DNA of 64,000 nt from Natrinema sp031626495. Lineage in GTDB: Archaea; Halobacteriota; Halobacteria; Halobacteriales; Natrialbaceae. Below, one piece after another: positions 8,511 to 16,278 of the stretch. Within the stretch, counting starts at the first letter, position 1, and every line of letters starts with the position of its first letter. The position numbers and the translations under genes were made by a program. Where the stretch lies: positions 1-64,000 of the forward strand of contig NZ_JAMQOJ010000001.1 of assembly GCF_031626495.1 (NCBI RefSeq). Reading direction: 5' to 3'. The notes under the pieces were generated by a model, which was given only the letters and a program-made list of their open reading frames with translations, was not told where the DNA came from and ran no database searches.

Positions 8511-9659
8511 TCACGCCGCACAGTTGTTCGGCCCGAGCTCGAGTTCCGTCGCTTCGGACTCGTCCTCGGGCGGCTCCGATCCGGTATTGATCTCGATCAC
8601 GCGTTCGTAGTTCGGCGGTTTCTCGGGCGCGTTCTCGGCTAACCGTTCCACGAACTCGTCTTCGTCCAGACCGAGCAGGTCGAGCTCGTCGCGGAGCTCG
8701 CCCAGTCGAGCGCCGATCAGGTCGCCGGGCGAACCGGCTTCGTATCGGTTGTCCTCCGTGACCGAGACGTGTCCCGGGAGGATCCGCGTCTCGTCCGGCA
8801 ATTCGAGGATGGTGTCGTGGATCGATTCGTACAGCAGTTCGGCGCCGCTCTCTGCGTCTTCGTCACCGAACTGGAGCTCCGTCCGACCGACGGACTCGAC
8901 GAACAGCGTATCGCCTGTCAGCAGCGCCTCGCCGTCGACGAGGTAATTGACCATCTCGGTCGTGTGTCCCGGCGTGTGGAGCGCTTCGATCTCGATCTCG
9001 TCGAGTTCGATCGTCTCGCCGTCGGCGAGCGGTTCGTAGTCGTACTCGACGTCCCGGTCGCTCGCGTGTTCTCCGAGGTGGTACGGTACGTCGAGTTCGT
9101 CCGCGAGCTTCGGTCCGCCCGAGATGTGGTCGGCGTGGACGTGGGTATCGAGGACGCGCTCGATCGTGAGCCCGGCCTCCTCGGCGACGATCTTGAACTG
9201 GTCCGTCTGCCGGGTCGCATCAACGACGACCGCTGATTCGGCGGATTTCGAGCCGACGATGTAGCCGAGACAGCCCTTCGCTCGCCGCTGCAACTGGACG
9301 ACGACGAGGTCGTCGTTTTCGGTCTCGACGGGGACGACCTCGTAGACCTTGCTCCAGTCCTCCATGCCGCCTTTTACCACGGCCACGTCGTCGTAGTCGT
9401 GTTGCTCGAGTTCGAAGCTGAACGGCGTCGACGTGAGCCCTTTTCCACAGATCGCGACGACTGAATCGCCGTCTCTGGCCTCCTCGACGCGCTCGAGTTC
9501 CGCGTCTGTGATCTCGTCGTCCGGACCGAACGGAACGTTTTCGGCACCGTGGATCCGCCACCCCTCGTAACTGTCCTCGGGCCGCGTATCGACGAGCGTG
9601 AACGCCTCGCTCGAATCGATCATCTCCGCGAGTCGTTCGGGGGAAATCTGGTTCACCAT
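8511..9659 (-). CDS. Rhodanese/metallo-beta-lactamase fusion protein (persulfide-dioxygenase-like)
   Basis: About 382 residues. Rhodanese domain first, with active loop VAICGKGLTS; then a linker and an MBL domain with THVHADH, GHTTEM, LTGDTLFV and a distal LPGHVS His. The very C-terminus is LELGPNNCAA, a conserved Cys tail also present in the paralog at 22619. The family converts persulfides or transfers sulfane sulfur. Start taken as ATG 9659, preceded by AGGGTGAT, a good match to the archaeal anti-SD; the upstream GTG (9668) would overlap that site. A CTACAATACTAT stretch upstream resembles the other TATTG sites. Confidence 0.9.
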   Translation of the reverse strand: MVNQISPERLAEMIDSSEAFTLVDTRPEDSYEGWRIHGAENVPFGPDDEITDAELERVEEARDGDSVVAICGKGLTSTPFSFELEQHDYDDVAVVKGGMEDWSKVYEVVPVETENDDLVVVQLQRRAKGCLGYIVGSKSAESAVVVDATRQTDQFKIVAEEAGLTIERVLDTHVHADHISGGPKLADELDVPYHLGEHASDRDVEYDYEPLADGETIELDEIEIEALHTPGHTTEMVNYLVDGEALLTGDTLFVESVGRTELQFGDEDAESGAELLYESIHDTILELPDETRILPGHVSVTEDNRYEAGSPGDLIGARLGELRDELDLLGLDEDEFVERLAENAPEKPPNYERVIEINTGSEPPEDESEATELELGPNNCAA

Positions 9660-9729
9660 TGAAATCACCCTACAATACTATCTGGTGCGAGGTCGCGGAT
9701 AGTTCCCGTCCCTGCACAGGCACCCTCGG

Positions 9730-9957
9730 CTACCGATACGGGTTTCTGCGCGAAAACGGTCCCGTCTGAACGAGCCGCGTTTCGCGGCTCTCCTCGCCAT
9801 CGGCGTAATCGACGCCGGATTGGACGAACGGGTACGGCCCGTCAGCGGGCGTGTTCTGAATCCGCCCGCCGTCGGAAGTTCGGACGAGTTCCGTCTCCCC
9901 GTAGTCTCCCAGAACGACGTTCTCCCGCTGAGAGGCGCGTCTGCTCTGAGACCGCCC
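9730..9957 (-). pseudogene. Possible in-frame extension or decayed ORF after the YeeE-like gene
   Basis: Directly after the TGA of the YeeE/YedE gene, the same frame stays open for 75 codons to TAG at 9730-9732 and reads like haloarchaeal coding sequence (NVVLGDYGETELVRTS, PYPFVQSGVDYADGEES). There is no ATG or GTG start. It may be the remains of a separate gene, or a former C-terminal part. I recognise no family. This is the only content seen in the 298-bp gap. Confidence 0.25.
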
Positions 9958-10425
9958 TCAATCCCCGGTAGTCGTCGTCTCACGACTCGCCGACCGTCGG
10001 TGTGCGCGCCAGAGACCTTGGACGTAGGCGCCGCCGAACATCCCGGCGACGGCCCAGAGGATCCGGTAGTTGCCGATTCCCAGACTCGCATAGCCGGCAC
10101 CGGGACAGACGCCCGAGAGCCCCCAGCCGACTCCGAAGATGACGCCACCGACGACGACGTTCCTATCGAACCCCTTCTCACGGCCGGTGTAGCGCGTCCC
10201 CGTCAGCGGTGCCGTTTCGAGGACTCGCGTTCCCAACTGAATGGCGAGACCCGTCACGAGGGCCGCCCCGCCCATCACGAAGAGCAGCCCGAAGTCCTCG
10301 AGCTGGAGGAAGTCCAGCACGATTTCGGGGCGGGCCATCCGACTGTACGCCAACCCGAACCCGTGCAGGAGTCCGCCGGCGACGATGAGGCCCGTGAAAA
10401 ACGGCCCACGGCCGTCGTCACTCAT
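9958..10425 (-). CDS. YeeE/YedE-type sulfur transporter, second half (DUF6691-like)
   Basis: 155 residues, about four transmembrane helices. The conserved Cys element GLSGVCPGAGYASLG matches the thiosulfate/sulfur-compound channel family YeeE/YedE, in which paired Cys sites relay sulfur through the membrane. It forms a split transporter with the upstream gene, which provides the first half. The TGATG overlap at 10425-10427 couples translation. The protein is probably an importer or exporter of thiosulfate-like or polysulfide species at the cytoplasmic membrane; direction is not visible. Confidence 0.88.
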   Translation of the reverse strand: MSDDGRGPFFTGLIVAGGLLHGFGLAYSRMARPEIVLDFLQLEDFGLLFVMGGAALVTGLAIQLGTRVLETAPLTGTRYTGREKGFDRNVVVGGVIFGVGWGLSGVCPGAGYASLGIGNYRILWAVAGMFGGAYVQGLWRAHRRSASRETTTTGD

Positions 10426-10934
10426 CAGGGAGTCACCCCCAGCGCGGCGACGACGAGCGCTGTCGCGACGGCGACGCCGATGAACAGCGCCACGTTCACG
10501 ATCGACGTCCGGGACAGCGACGCGATACCGGAGACACCGTGGCCGGACGTACAGCCCTTCCCGATCCGGGTGCCGATCCCGACGAGGATCCCCCCGCCGA
10601 GCAACCGCCACCACTGCACCTCGGTGACGAAGGCATCGGCGGTGAACCCGAACTCGTAGACGGCCGCGCCGGCGACGATACTGACCGCGAAGACGACCCG
10701 CCAGTCGCGAGACGCGACGTACTTCTCGCGCTGGAACCGCGGGAGATCGGAGACGTACGACAGCGTCGTCTCGAAAAACGTACTGTTTCCGGCGAGGATC
10801 CCCGTCCCCAGATAAATGACGGTAATGCCGAGGCCGACGAACAGGCCGCCGATCAGATAGTGATCGATTCCTCGCGGGAACGGGTCGACCGCTATCGAGA
10901 GAGCAGACGCTATCGCGGGTGATACCGCGATCAC
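10425..10934 (-). CDS. YeeE/YedE-type sulfur transporter, first half
   Basis: 169 residues with four to five membrane helices and the family Cys box GKGCTSGHGVSGIASLSR (around residue 125). GTG at 10934 is the likely start: it precedes the first hydrophobic segment, while the longer frame upstream is basic and Arg/Ser-rich. Together with the next gene it makes one complete YeeE/YedE unit. A CCAATAAAGCACAATAT element lies ~180 bp upstream. The gene is separated from the rhodanese-MBL gene by only the unexplained 9730-9957 frame, suggesting a sulfur uptake-and-processing block. Confidence 0.85.
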   Translation of the reverse strand: MIAVSPAIASALSIAVDPFPRGIDHYLIGGLFVGLGITVIYLGTGILAGNSTFFETTLSYVSDLPRFQREKYVASRDWRVVFAVSIVAGAAVYEFGFTADAFVTEVQWWRLLGGGILVGIGTRIGKGCTSGHGVSGIASLSRTSIVNVALFIGVAVATALVVAALGVTP

Positions 10935-11108
10935 GGCCCGCCCCCTCCGAAGAGCGCGACTCGATCGACGATGCGTGCGTTCGGGACGATTCCGAGCGAA
11001 CGGATATCGACGCGTTGCGAGCGGCGGTTCCCGTTGGAATCGGCGAAATTGGATACCGGCACTGGAGAACCTAACACGATTGCGCGGCATAAGCGAGGTG
11101 CCTGAATT

Positions 11109-11130
11109 CCAATAAAGCACAATATCATTG
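11109..11130 (-). promoter_or_regulatory. TATTGTGC-type motif upstream of the YeeE-like operon
   Basis: On the minus strand this reads GATATTGTGC then TTTATTGG, the best match to the TATTGTGC-N-TATTGG pattern shared with 1154. It lies 175 bp before the GTG start at 10934, further than the other sites, so either the leader is long or the start lies elsewhere. Nothing else recognisable occurs between 10935 and 11330. Confidence 0.35.
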
Positions 11131-11334
11131 CCGCCCGAGGGCCGTTCCCGTTCCGGAACGAGACCGAGCGCACTGTTCGAGTGGTCAGACTCGGACGGCG
11201 TCCGGAGAGTGGCGGACTCACGTACATCGGTATCTCGGTCACGGAGACGATACACCACGCCGATAACTGAACAGTATCCGCGGTCTGCGCCCTCTATACC
11301 TGCATTTCGACCATCACATCGCCGGCGCCGTTCA

Positions 11335-11640
11335 CGACTCTGCTCCGTTCGCTTCTCGAGTCTCACCGCCCCGTCAAGCGTGCTTTCCCGACTCCTCGAA
11401 TCTCTGAGAGACGTGGTCGGGGTAGCCGTTCTCTCGTACGACGGTGCGCTCGTTCGAACCGGCGGTTCGGCACTGTCACTGTTCCCACTGGGCTGGGCGA
11501 TCAGTCGCGAACGATGTGCGATTCCCACGGAGAAGACACCGCTCCTTCCGATCGCTCTGATCGAGTCGTGGAGCGCTCGCGTCGGGGACGGTCGTCGTCG
11601 CCGGCGTGATTCTCCCGTTCGGTCTCGTCACGGACTCGCC
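11335..11640 (+). pseudogene. Decayed copy of the CxxC membrane protein pair (18318-19342)
   Basis: Translating 11416-11541 gives VGVAVLSYDGALVRTGG ... ERCAIPTE, matching the C-terminus of the 18318 protein (GGVAVLPYDGAALRVGG ... ERCAITTE). Shortly after, GTVVVAGVILPFGLVT matches the start of the 18863 protein (GTVAGVGVFLLFGLVT), at the same relative distance. Upstream, CTCGAGTCTCACCG and CCCGACTCCTCG align with 18640-18680. Frames are broken and the CASC segment is lost. This is a dead paralog of the two-gene unit. The flanks 10935-11334 and 11641-11762 hold nothing else I can support. Confidence 0.7.
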
Positions 11641-11762
11641 TCTCGGTTCGCGCCCTCGAGGCGACCGACACGGACCATCGGCGAACGCCGTGTCCCGGAA
11701 GCGACCGACGTGCTCCCGACGCGTACCGGCGACGAAATCCGGAAGTGATTTTCGTAGAGGGC

Positions 11763-11778
11763 CCAATACCACGCACGA
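11763..11778. promoter_or_regulatory. CCAATAC element abutting the DUF302 start
   Basis: CCCAATACCACGCACG immediately precedes ATG 11779. Its reverse complement (CGTGCGTGGTATTGGG) shares the GTGC...TATTGG arrangement of the other sulfur-gene motifs, but the core TATTG is missing. A regulatory role is speculative. Confidence 0.2.
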
Positions 11779-12219
11779 ATGACGCTGCCTATCGACCCGA
11801 GTCGGCTCGATCCGGACGACATCGGTGCGAAACAGACGACCCTCGAGATGGACCACGAGGCGGCGATCGAACACGTCCGCGAGGTGTTCACCGACGCCGG
11901 ATTCGGCGTCCCCGTCGAGTTCTCTCCGTCGGAACTGCTCAACGAGAAAGTCGACGCCGACCGCGATCCGTACTACGTCCTCGGCGCGTGCAACCCGGCA
12001 GTGGCCGACCGGGCGCTCGAGGCCACCGATGGGAAACTCGGCGCGCTGTTCCCGTGTAACGTCGTCGTCTGGGAAGAGGAACCCGGCCGACAGCGCGTCT
12101 ACCACGTCTCGATCATGCGGATCGCGCGGCTCGTCGGCATGGCGCCGGACGACGACGAGATGGCGGATATCGTGGCGGAGACGGGCGAACTCGTCGATAC
12201 GGCCTTCGAGGAACTGTAA
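11779..12219 (+). CDS. DUF302 domain protein
   Basis: 146 residues, second DUF302 copy in the island. It has LGACNPAVADRAL and LFPCNVVVWEE, the Cys-containing elements shared with the 8035 protein, plus an N-terminal extension of ~20 residues. The function of the family is unknown. It ends with TAA two bases before the GTG start of a methyltransferase gene, so the two form an operon. The start is ATG 11779 with no usable SD, as in leaderless haloarchaeal genes. Confidence 0.85.
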   Translation: MTLPIDPSRLDPDDIGAKQTTLEMDHEAAIEHVREVFTDAGFGVPVEFSPSELLNEKVDADRDPYYVLGACNPAVADRALEATDGKLGALFPCNVVVWEEEPGRQRVYHVSIMRIARLVGMAPDDDEMADIVAETGELVDTAFEEL

Positions 12220-12221
12220 CC

Positions 12222-12782
12222 GTGGGCCACCACACGTTCGACGCCTCGCGAGCGGACAAGTTGGAGAAAGCCGGACGGCGGTACCGCTTCGTGTCGGCCG
12301 AAGAGCTCCTGTGGGCGCTCGACGTCTCGCCGGACGACGCCGTCGCCGACCTCGGCAGCGGCACCGGCTTCTTCACCGACGACGTCGCGCTCCACGCAGG
12401 TGGGGTCCACGCGGTCGACGTTCAGGAGGAGATGCACGAGTACTACCGGGAGAAGGGCGTCCCGGAGAACGTCGACCTCGTCACCAGCGACGTGAGCGAC
12501 CTGCCGTTCGACGACGACGCGCTCGACGCCGCGTTCTCGACGATGACCTATCACGAGTTCGCGAGCGACGACGCGCTCGCGGCGGTCCGACGGGTTCTCA
12601 CGCCCGGCGGCCGACTCGTCGTCGTTGACTGGGCGGCGACCGGCGCCGGCGAGAACGGGCCGCCGGTCGACGAGCGATACGGCGCCGACGAGGCGGCAGC
12701 CGCTCTCCGCGAGGCCGGCTTCACCGTCGAACACGAGGCCGTCCGACCGGAGACGTTCCTGTTGATCGCGACGCTCGAGTGA
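12222..12782 (+). CDS. Class I SAM-dependent methyltransferase
   Basis: 186 residues starting at GTG 12222, two bases after the DUF302 stop. Motif I is ADLGSGTGFFTDD, followed by VHAVDVQEEM, VTSDVSDLPFDD and LTPGGRLVVVDW, a standard methyltransferase-11/25 arrangement. No membrane helix. The target is unknown. The DUF302-methyltransferase pairing parallels the 8035/7287 neighbours and may handle a small thiol, metalloid or metal-bound ligand; this is inference from context only. Confidence 0.85.
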   Translation: MGHHTFDASRADKLEKAGRRYRFVSAEELLWALDVSPDDAVADLGSGTGFFTDDVALHAGGVHAVDVQEEMHEYYREKGVPENVDLVTSDVSDLPFDDDALDAAFSTMTYHEFASDDALAAVRRVLTPGGRLVVVDWAATGAGENGPPVDERYGADEAAAALREAGFTVEHEAVRPETFLLIATLE

Positions 12783-12910
12783 CAGTCTCGGCGGCCCGCT
12801 CGAAAGCGGTTTCCGGCCGGGCCAGCGGTCGCGTTCTCGAACGCGAATCGAGCAAGCTGTGCGCCGATATACCCCCCTCATTTTTCACGGCAGTTGTGGG
12901 CGATGCTGTG

Positions 12911-14590
12911 ATGGACGACAACGAGCGAACCGTCCCGCGCCGACGAGCGTTGCGCATCGGCAGCGCGACGCTGATCGGAGTTGCGGGACTCGCGAGCGGA
13001 ATCGGGGCGACGACCGTCGAACGGATCGCACAAAACGACGACAGGGATGCACAGGAAGAAACGCTGATTGCCTCGAGCGGAGCGGCCGACGTTGGAGCGG
13101 ACGAGAGCGTGGAGACGTGGCTGTACGAGGAGCAGTTCCCCGGGCCGGAGCTCCGGGTGAGCGAGGGAGAGACGCTCCGCGTCTCGCTCGAGAACGGGTT
13201 GCCCAAGGGGACGACGATCCACTGGCACGGCGTTCCCGTACCGAATCCGATGGACGGTGTTCCGGACGTCACGCAGGATCCCGTCTCGTCGGACGAAACG
13301 TTCGAGTACGAGTACGAGGCGTCGCCGGCGGGGACGTACGTCTACCACAGCCACGTCGGGTTGCAACTCGACAGGGGGCTCTACGGACCACTGATCGTCG
13401 AAGCGGAGTCGCCGCACGTCGAGTACGACCGCGAGTACACGCTGCAGATCGACGATCACCTCGGGACAGAGCCGGCGCTCGACTCGATCGAAGCTCCGCC
13501 GGGCGGCGGTGACGGAATGGGCTCCGGCGGCCGACCGGACGGAGACGGAAACAGGACGGATCCCCGCGGTGGCGACGGACGGGGCGGCGGTCGCGGAACG
13601 GGTGACGGAATGGATTCGGGCAGAAACGGTGACGGAATGGGCCCCAGTGGTGACGGCATGGGACCGGACAATGGAAAGGGTCCCGGCGACGGTATGGGAC
13701 CGGGCGGCGGTGGACCTGATGGCGAGCGCGGACCGGGCGACGGCATGGAACCTGGCGATGGGATGGGGCCTGGTGACGGCATGGGACCGGGTAATCAAAT
13801 GATGAGTCAGCGACCGCCGTACGAGGGACTGCTCGTCAACGGCCGCCTTCCGTCGGATCCGCCGGTGTTCGAGGTCGAAGCGGGCGAGCGCGTTCGGCTG
13901 CGGTTCATCAATCCGAGCAGCGCCACGACCTATCGCGTCGGCGTCGGCGGCCACTCTCTGACCGTCACCCACGCCGACGGGCGACCGGTCGAACCCGTCG
14001 AAGTGGATTCGTTCGTGATGAGCATGGGCGAGCGCTACGACGCGATCCTCGAGGCCGACTCTCCCGGCGAGTGGGCCGTCGTCGCGGAGCCCGTCGTGGG
14101 CGAGGAGAGCCCCGCGGAGGCGAGACTGCGGTACGAAGATTCGTCCGAGGACGAGTCCGCCGATCGGCCGCAGTTCGGCGGTCGGGAACTCGAGTACGGC
14201 GATCTCGAGGCGCTCGAGCCGCTGGATCTCGACGGGGAGCCGGACCGAACGTTCGACCTCACGTTGTCGGGCGGGATGATGGGCGGCGCCGACGCCGACG
14301 CGTGGACCATCGACGGGGAGGTGTACCCGAACGCCGACCCGCTCGAGATTAGCGAGGGCGACCACGTCCGCGTGCGGATGGTGAATCGCAGCCCGGCGAT
14401 CCATCCGATGCACCTCCACGGCCACTTCTTTCAGGTCGGTGACGCGGTCAAGGACACCGTCCTCGTCGCGCCCCGAGGCGACCAGGTGACGTTCGACTTC
14501 CTGGCGGACAACCCCGGCGACTGGCTGTTCCACTGTCACAACGTCTACCACCTCGAACGAGGGATGGCTCGCGTATTCGAGTACCAGTGA
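12911..14590 (+). CDS. Multicopper oxidase, Tat-exported, with Gly/Asp/Met-rich insert
   Basis: 559 residues. The N-terminus (PRRRALRIGSATLIGVAGLA) has a twin-Arg-like motif and hydrophobic core, suggesting Tat export. Copper ligands are complete: HWHG (~103), HSH (~146), HPMHLHGH (~497) and HCHNVYHLERGM (~541), giving type 1 and trinuclear centres as in laccase/CopA/CueO enzymes. Residues ~197-297 are an unusual low-complexity linker of repeated GDGMGPG units, rich in Met and Asp, placed where CueO-type oxidases have Met-rich copper-binding inserts. Likely oxidises Cu(I) or small reductants outside the cell. Start at ATG 12911; the longer frame upstream is not signal-like. Confidence 0.9.
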   Translation: MDDNERTVPRRRALRIGSATLIGVAGLASGIGATTVERIAQNDDRDAQEETLIASSGAADVGADESVETWLYEEQFPGPELRVSEGETLRVSLENGLPKGTTIHWHGVPVPNPMDGVPDVTQDPVSSDETFEYEYEASPAGTYVYHSHVGLQLDRGLYGPLIVEAESPHVEYDREYTLQIDDHLGTEPALDSIEAPPGGGDGMGSGGRPDGDGNRTDPRGGDGRGGGRGTGDGMDSGRNGDGMGPSGDGMGPDNGKGPGDGMGPGGGGPDGERGPGDGMEPGDGMGPGDGMGPGNQMMSQRPPYEGLLVNGRLPSDPPVFEVEAGERVRLRFINPSSATTYRVGVGGHSLTVTHADGRPVEPVEVDSFVMSMGERYDAILEADSPGEWAVVAEPVVGEESPAEARLRYEDSSEDESADRPQFGGRELEYGDLEALEPLDLDGEPDRTFDLTLSGGMMGGADADAWTIDGEVYPNADPLEISEGDHVRVRMVNRSPAIHPMHLHGHFFQVGDAVKDTVLVAPRGDQVTFDFLADNPGDWLFHCHNVYHLERGMARVFEYQ

Positions 14591-14614
14591 AGCCGATAGC
14601 CGAGCGCGAGCGAG

Positions 14615-15340
14615 TCACGCGTTCCTGACCCGTTCGATCGCCTCGTCGAAGCGGTCGATCGGCTGTGCACCGACGAGCGAGCCGGCGGCTTCGGAGCTCG
14701 GGTCGAAGACGACGAACGTCGGCGTTCCCCTCACGCCGAGTTCGGTCGCCCGGTCCGCGTCGGTCTCGACCGCGGCCTCGAGTTCCGACCGTCGATCATC
14801 GAGACACGACTCGAGGGCGTCCGCGTCGACGGCGTCGACGGAGCGGGTGTACTCGAAGAGGTTCTCGGCCGACGCCCAGCCCGAATTCTTCTCGCCCTGT
14901 TCGTCGAACACCGCCGCGTGCCAGTCCCAGTACGCGGACGGGTCGTCGTCTCGGACCTGCTCCCAGACGCACTTGCTCGCGACCGCGGCGGTCATCGAAT
15001 CCGCGCCGAAGTACGGAATCGCGATCAACACGACGCGAACGTCGCCCGGTTCGACGTACTTCCGAACGAGGTCCGGGAACGTCTCCCGTTCGAACCGCTC
15101 GCAGAACGGGCACTGGAAGTCCGTCCAGTAGTAGATCTCGAGCGGTGCCTCCGGAGACCCCACGATCGGCTTTCCGGCGAGGTCGACGCCGAACGCGGAC
15201 GTCTCGTCGCTCGAGTGAAGCGACGGGGAGACGTCGTGTGCGGGTTCGTCAGATCGCGTGAGATAGTAGGCGCCGCCGGCGCCGACCGTCACGACCGAAC
15301 CGGCGAGGAAGGCGCGGCGGGATGGCTGATCGAGCGACAT
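14615..15340 (-). CDS. DsbA-family thiol oxidoreductase, membrane-anchored or Tat-exported
   Basis: 241 residues. The N-terminus PSRRAFLAGSVVTVGAGGAYYL is Tat-like and followed by a hydrophobic stretch. The thioredoxin-like domain has the redox motif FQCPFCERFE (Cys77, Cys80) and the cis-Pro loop RGTPTFVVFD near the C-terminus, with the DsbA helical insertion between. Family members oxidise or isomerise disulfides outside the cytoplasm. A perfect 25-bp palindrome is centred 59 bp upstream of the ATG at 15340, and related palindromes precede the CxxC membrane pair, a winged-helix gene and the carbamoyltransferase gene. Confidence 0.88.
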   Translation of the reverse strand: MSLDQPSRRAFLAGSVVTVGAGGAYYLTRSDEPAHDVSPSLHSSDETSAFGVDLAGKPIVGSPEAPLEIYYWTDFQCPFCERFERETFPDLVRKYVEPGDVRVVLIAIPYFGADSMTAAVASKCVWEQVRDDDPSAYWDWHAAVFDEQGEKNSGWASAENLFEYTRSVDAVDADALESCLDDRRSELEAAVETDADRATELGVRGTPTFVVFDPSSEAAGSLVGAQPIDRFDEAIERVRNA

Positions 15341-15386
15341 CGGGTGTTCTCCCGAACGTTTCCAGTCCGTGCTGGTAACGGAACCG

Positions 15387-15411
15387 CCGATTTGCTGGGC
15401 CAGCAAATCGG
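15387..15411. promoter_or_regulatory. Perfect 25-bp palindromic operator candidate
   Basis: Arms CCGATTTGCTGG and CCAGCAAATCGG flank a single central G at 15399; all 12 pairs match. It lies 47-71 bp upstream of the DsbA-like start (15340) and 69 bp upstream of the HAD start (15480), so could serve either divergent gene. Near copies occur at 18254, 19474 and 22573. Length and symmetry fit a dimeric winged-helix regulator; the gene at 19532 is the obvious candidate. Confidence 0.7.
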
Positions 15412-15479
15412 TCCCGTGCCGGTATCGACGGTTGAGGGTAACGCAATAGATACTTCCGGACGAATCGAGTGGCATCGGA

Positions 15480-16223
15480 ATGAGAACCGAGCGGACGGAA
15501 GCGGTCGAGGCGATCACCGTCGATCTCGACGGGACAGTACTGCAATACGAGCGATCTCCCGGAGCCGTACTCGAGGCGGCCTTCGAGCGTACAGGCGTCG
15601 GCCCGCTGTTTTCCGTCGACGAGTACTACGCTCGATACGACGAGTTCGCCGCGCAGTCCGATTCGATGGACGAGCTCCGGTCCGACTGTTTCGCGGCGCT
15701 CGCCGCAGAGAACGGATACGCGCGACAGCACGGACGAGACGTCGCGGCGGCGTTCAGCGGCGAGCGCGACCAGTCGAACGTCGAACTGCTGCCGGGGGCC
15801 GCTCGTGTGCTGGACGAACTCAGCCGGGAGTACCGATTGGCCGTCGTCACCAACGGAGCGCGGGACGCACAGCGCCGAAAGATCGACGCCGTCGACCTCG
15901 AGCGGTGGGTCAACGCGGTCGTCGTCGCCGGTCACGACGCGCCGCCGAAACCGGATCCGGAACCGTTCGAGCGGGCGGTTCGCGCCCTCGACGCGACGCC
16001 GGCGACGCCGGCGACGACGGTCCACGTCGGCGATTCGCTCGAGACGGACGTCGCCGGCGCGGCCGCTGCCGGACTCGAGTCCGTCCGGCTCTCGGACCGC
16101 GCCGAGACGGGAGGATACGAGCCGACGTACCGAATCGAGTCGATCGGCGAACTCCGTGATCTCCCGCGGCTCTCGGACGCCGGCGGATACTCGGAATCGG
16201 ACACCGGGACCGAGACGCAGTGA
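15480..16223 (+). CDS. HAD-superfamily hydrolase (phosphatase-like)
   Basis: 247 residues. Motif I is VDLDGTVLQ (nucleophile Asp near residue 15), motif II VVTNGARD, motif III Lys in PPKPDPE, and motif IV HVGDSLETDV. A helical cap lies between motifs I and II, as in subfamily I phosphatases such as phosphoglycolate- or nucleotide-type enzymes. Substrate not predictable. The C-terminal ~35 residues are acidic and probably disordered. It is divergent from the DsbA-like gene and shares the intergenic palindrome, but a direct link between the two functions is not visible. Confidence 0.85.
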   Translation: MRTERTEAVEAITVDLDGTVLQYERSPGAVLEAAFERTGVGPLFSVDEYYARYDEFAAQSDSMDELRSDCFAALAAENGYARQHGRDVAAAFSGERDQSNVELLPGAARVLDELSREYRLAVVTNGARDAQRRKIDAVDLERWVNAVVVAGHDAPPKPDPEPFERAVRALDATPATPATTVHVGDSLETDVAGAAAAGLESVRLSDRAETGGYEPTYRIESIGELRDLPRLSDAGGYSESDTGTETQ

Positions 16224-16278
16224 AGCGGGTCGAGACCCCCGTGACGGACGGTGGTCGAGCTCGGCGACAGCGCGTTCG

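Noticed and set aside
13500..13800. Repeated DNA units that look like a tandem array or CRISPR-like region
   Set aside because: Units are in frame inside the multicopper oxidase, vary in length, and encode the GDGM linker; no spacers or cas genes.
12878..14551. 557-residue frame antisense to the multicopper oxidase
   Set aside because: It mirrors a clearly functional gene, is rich in His/Arg/Val with no domain content, and results from high-GC third positions.
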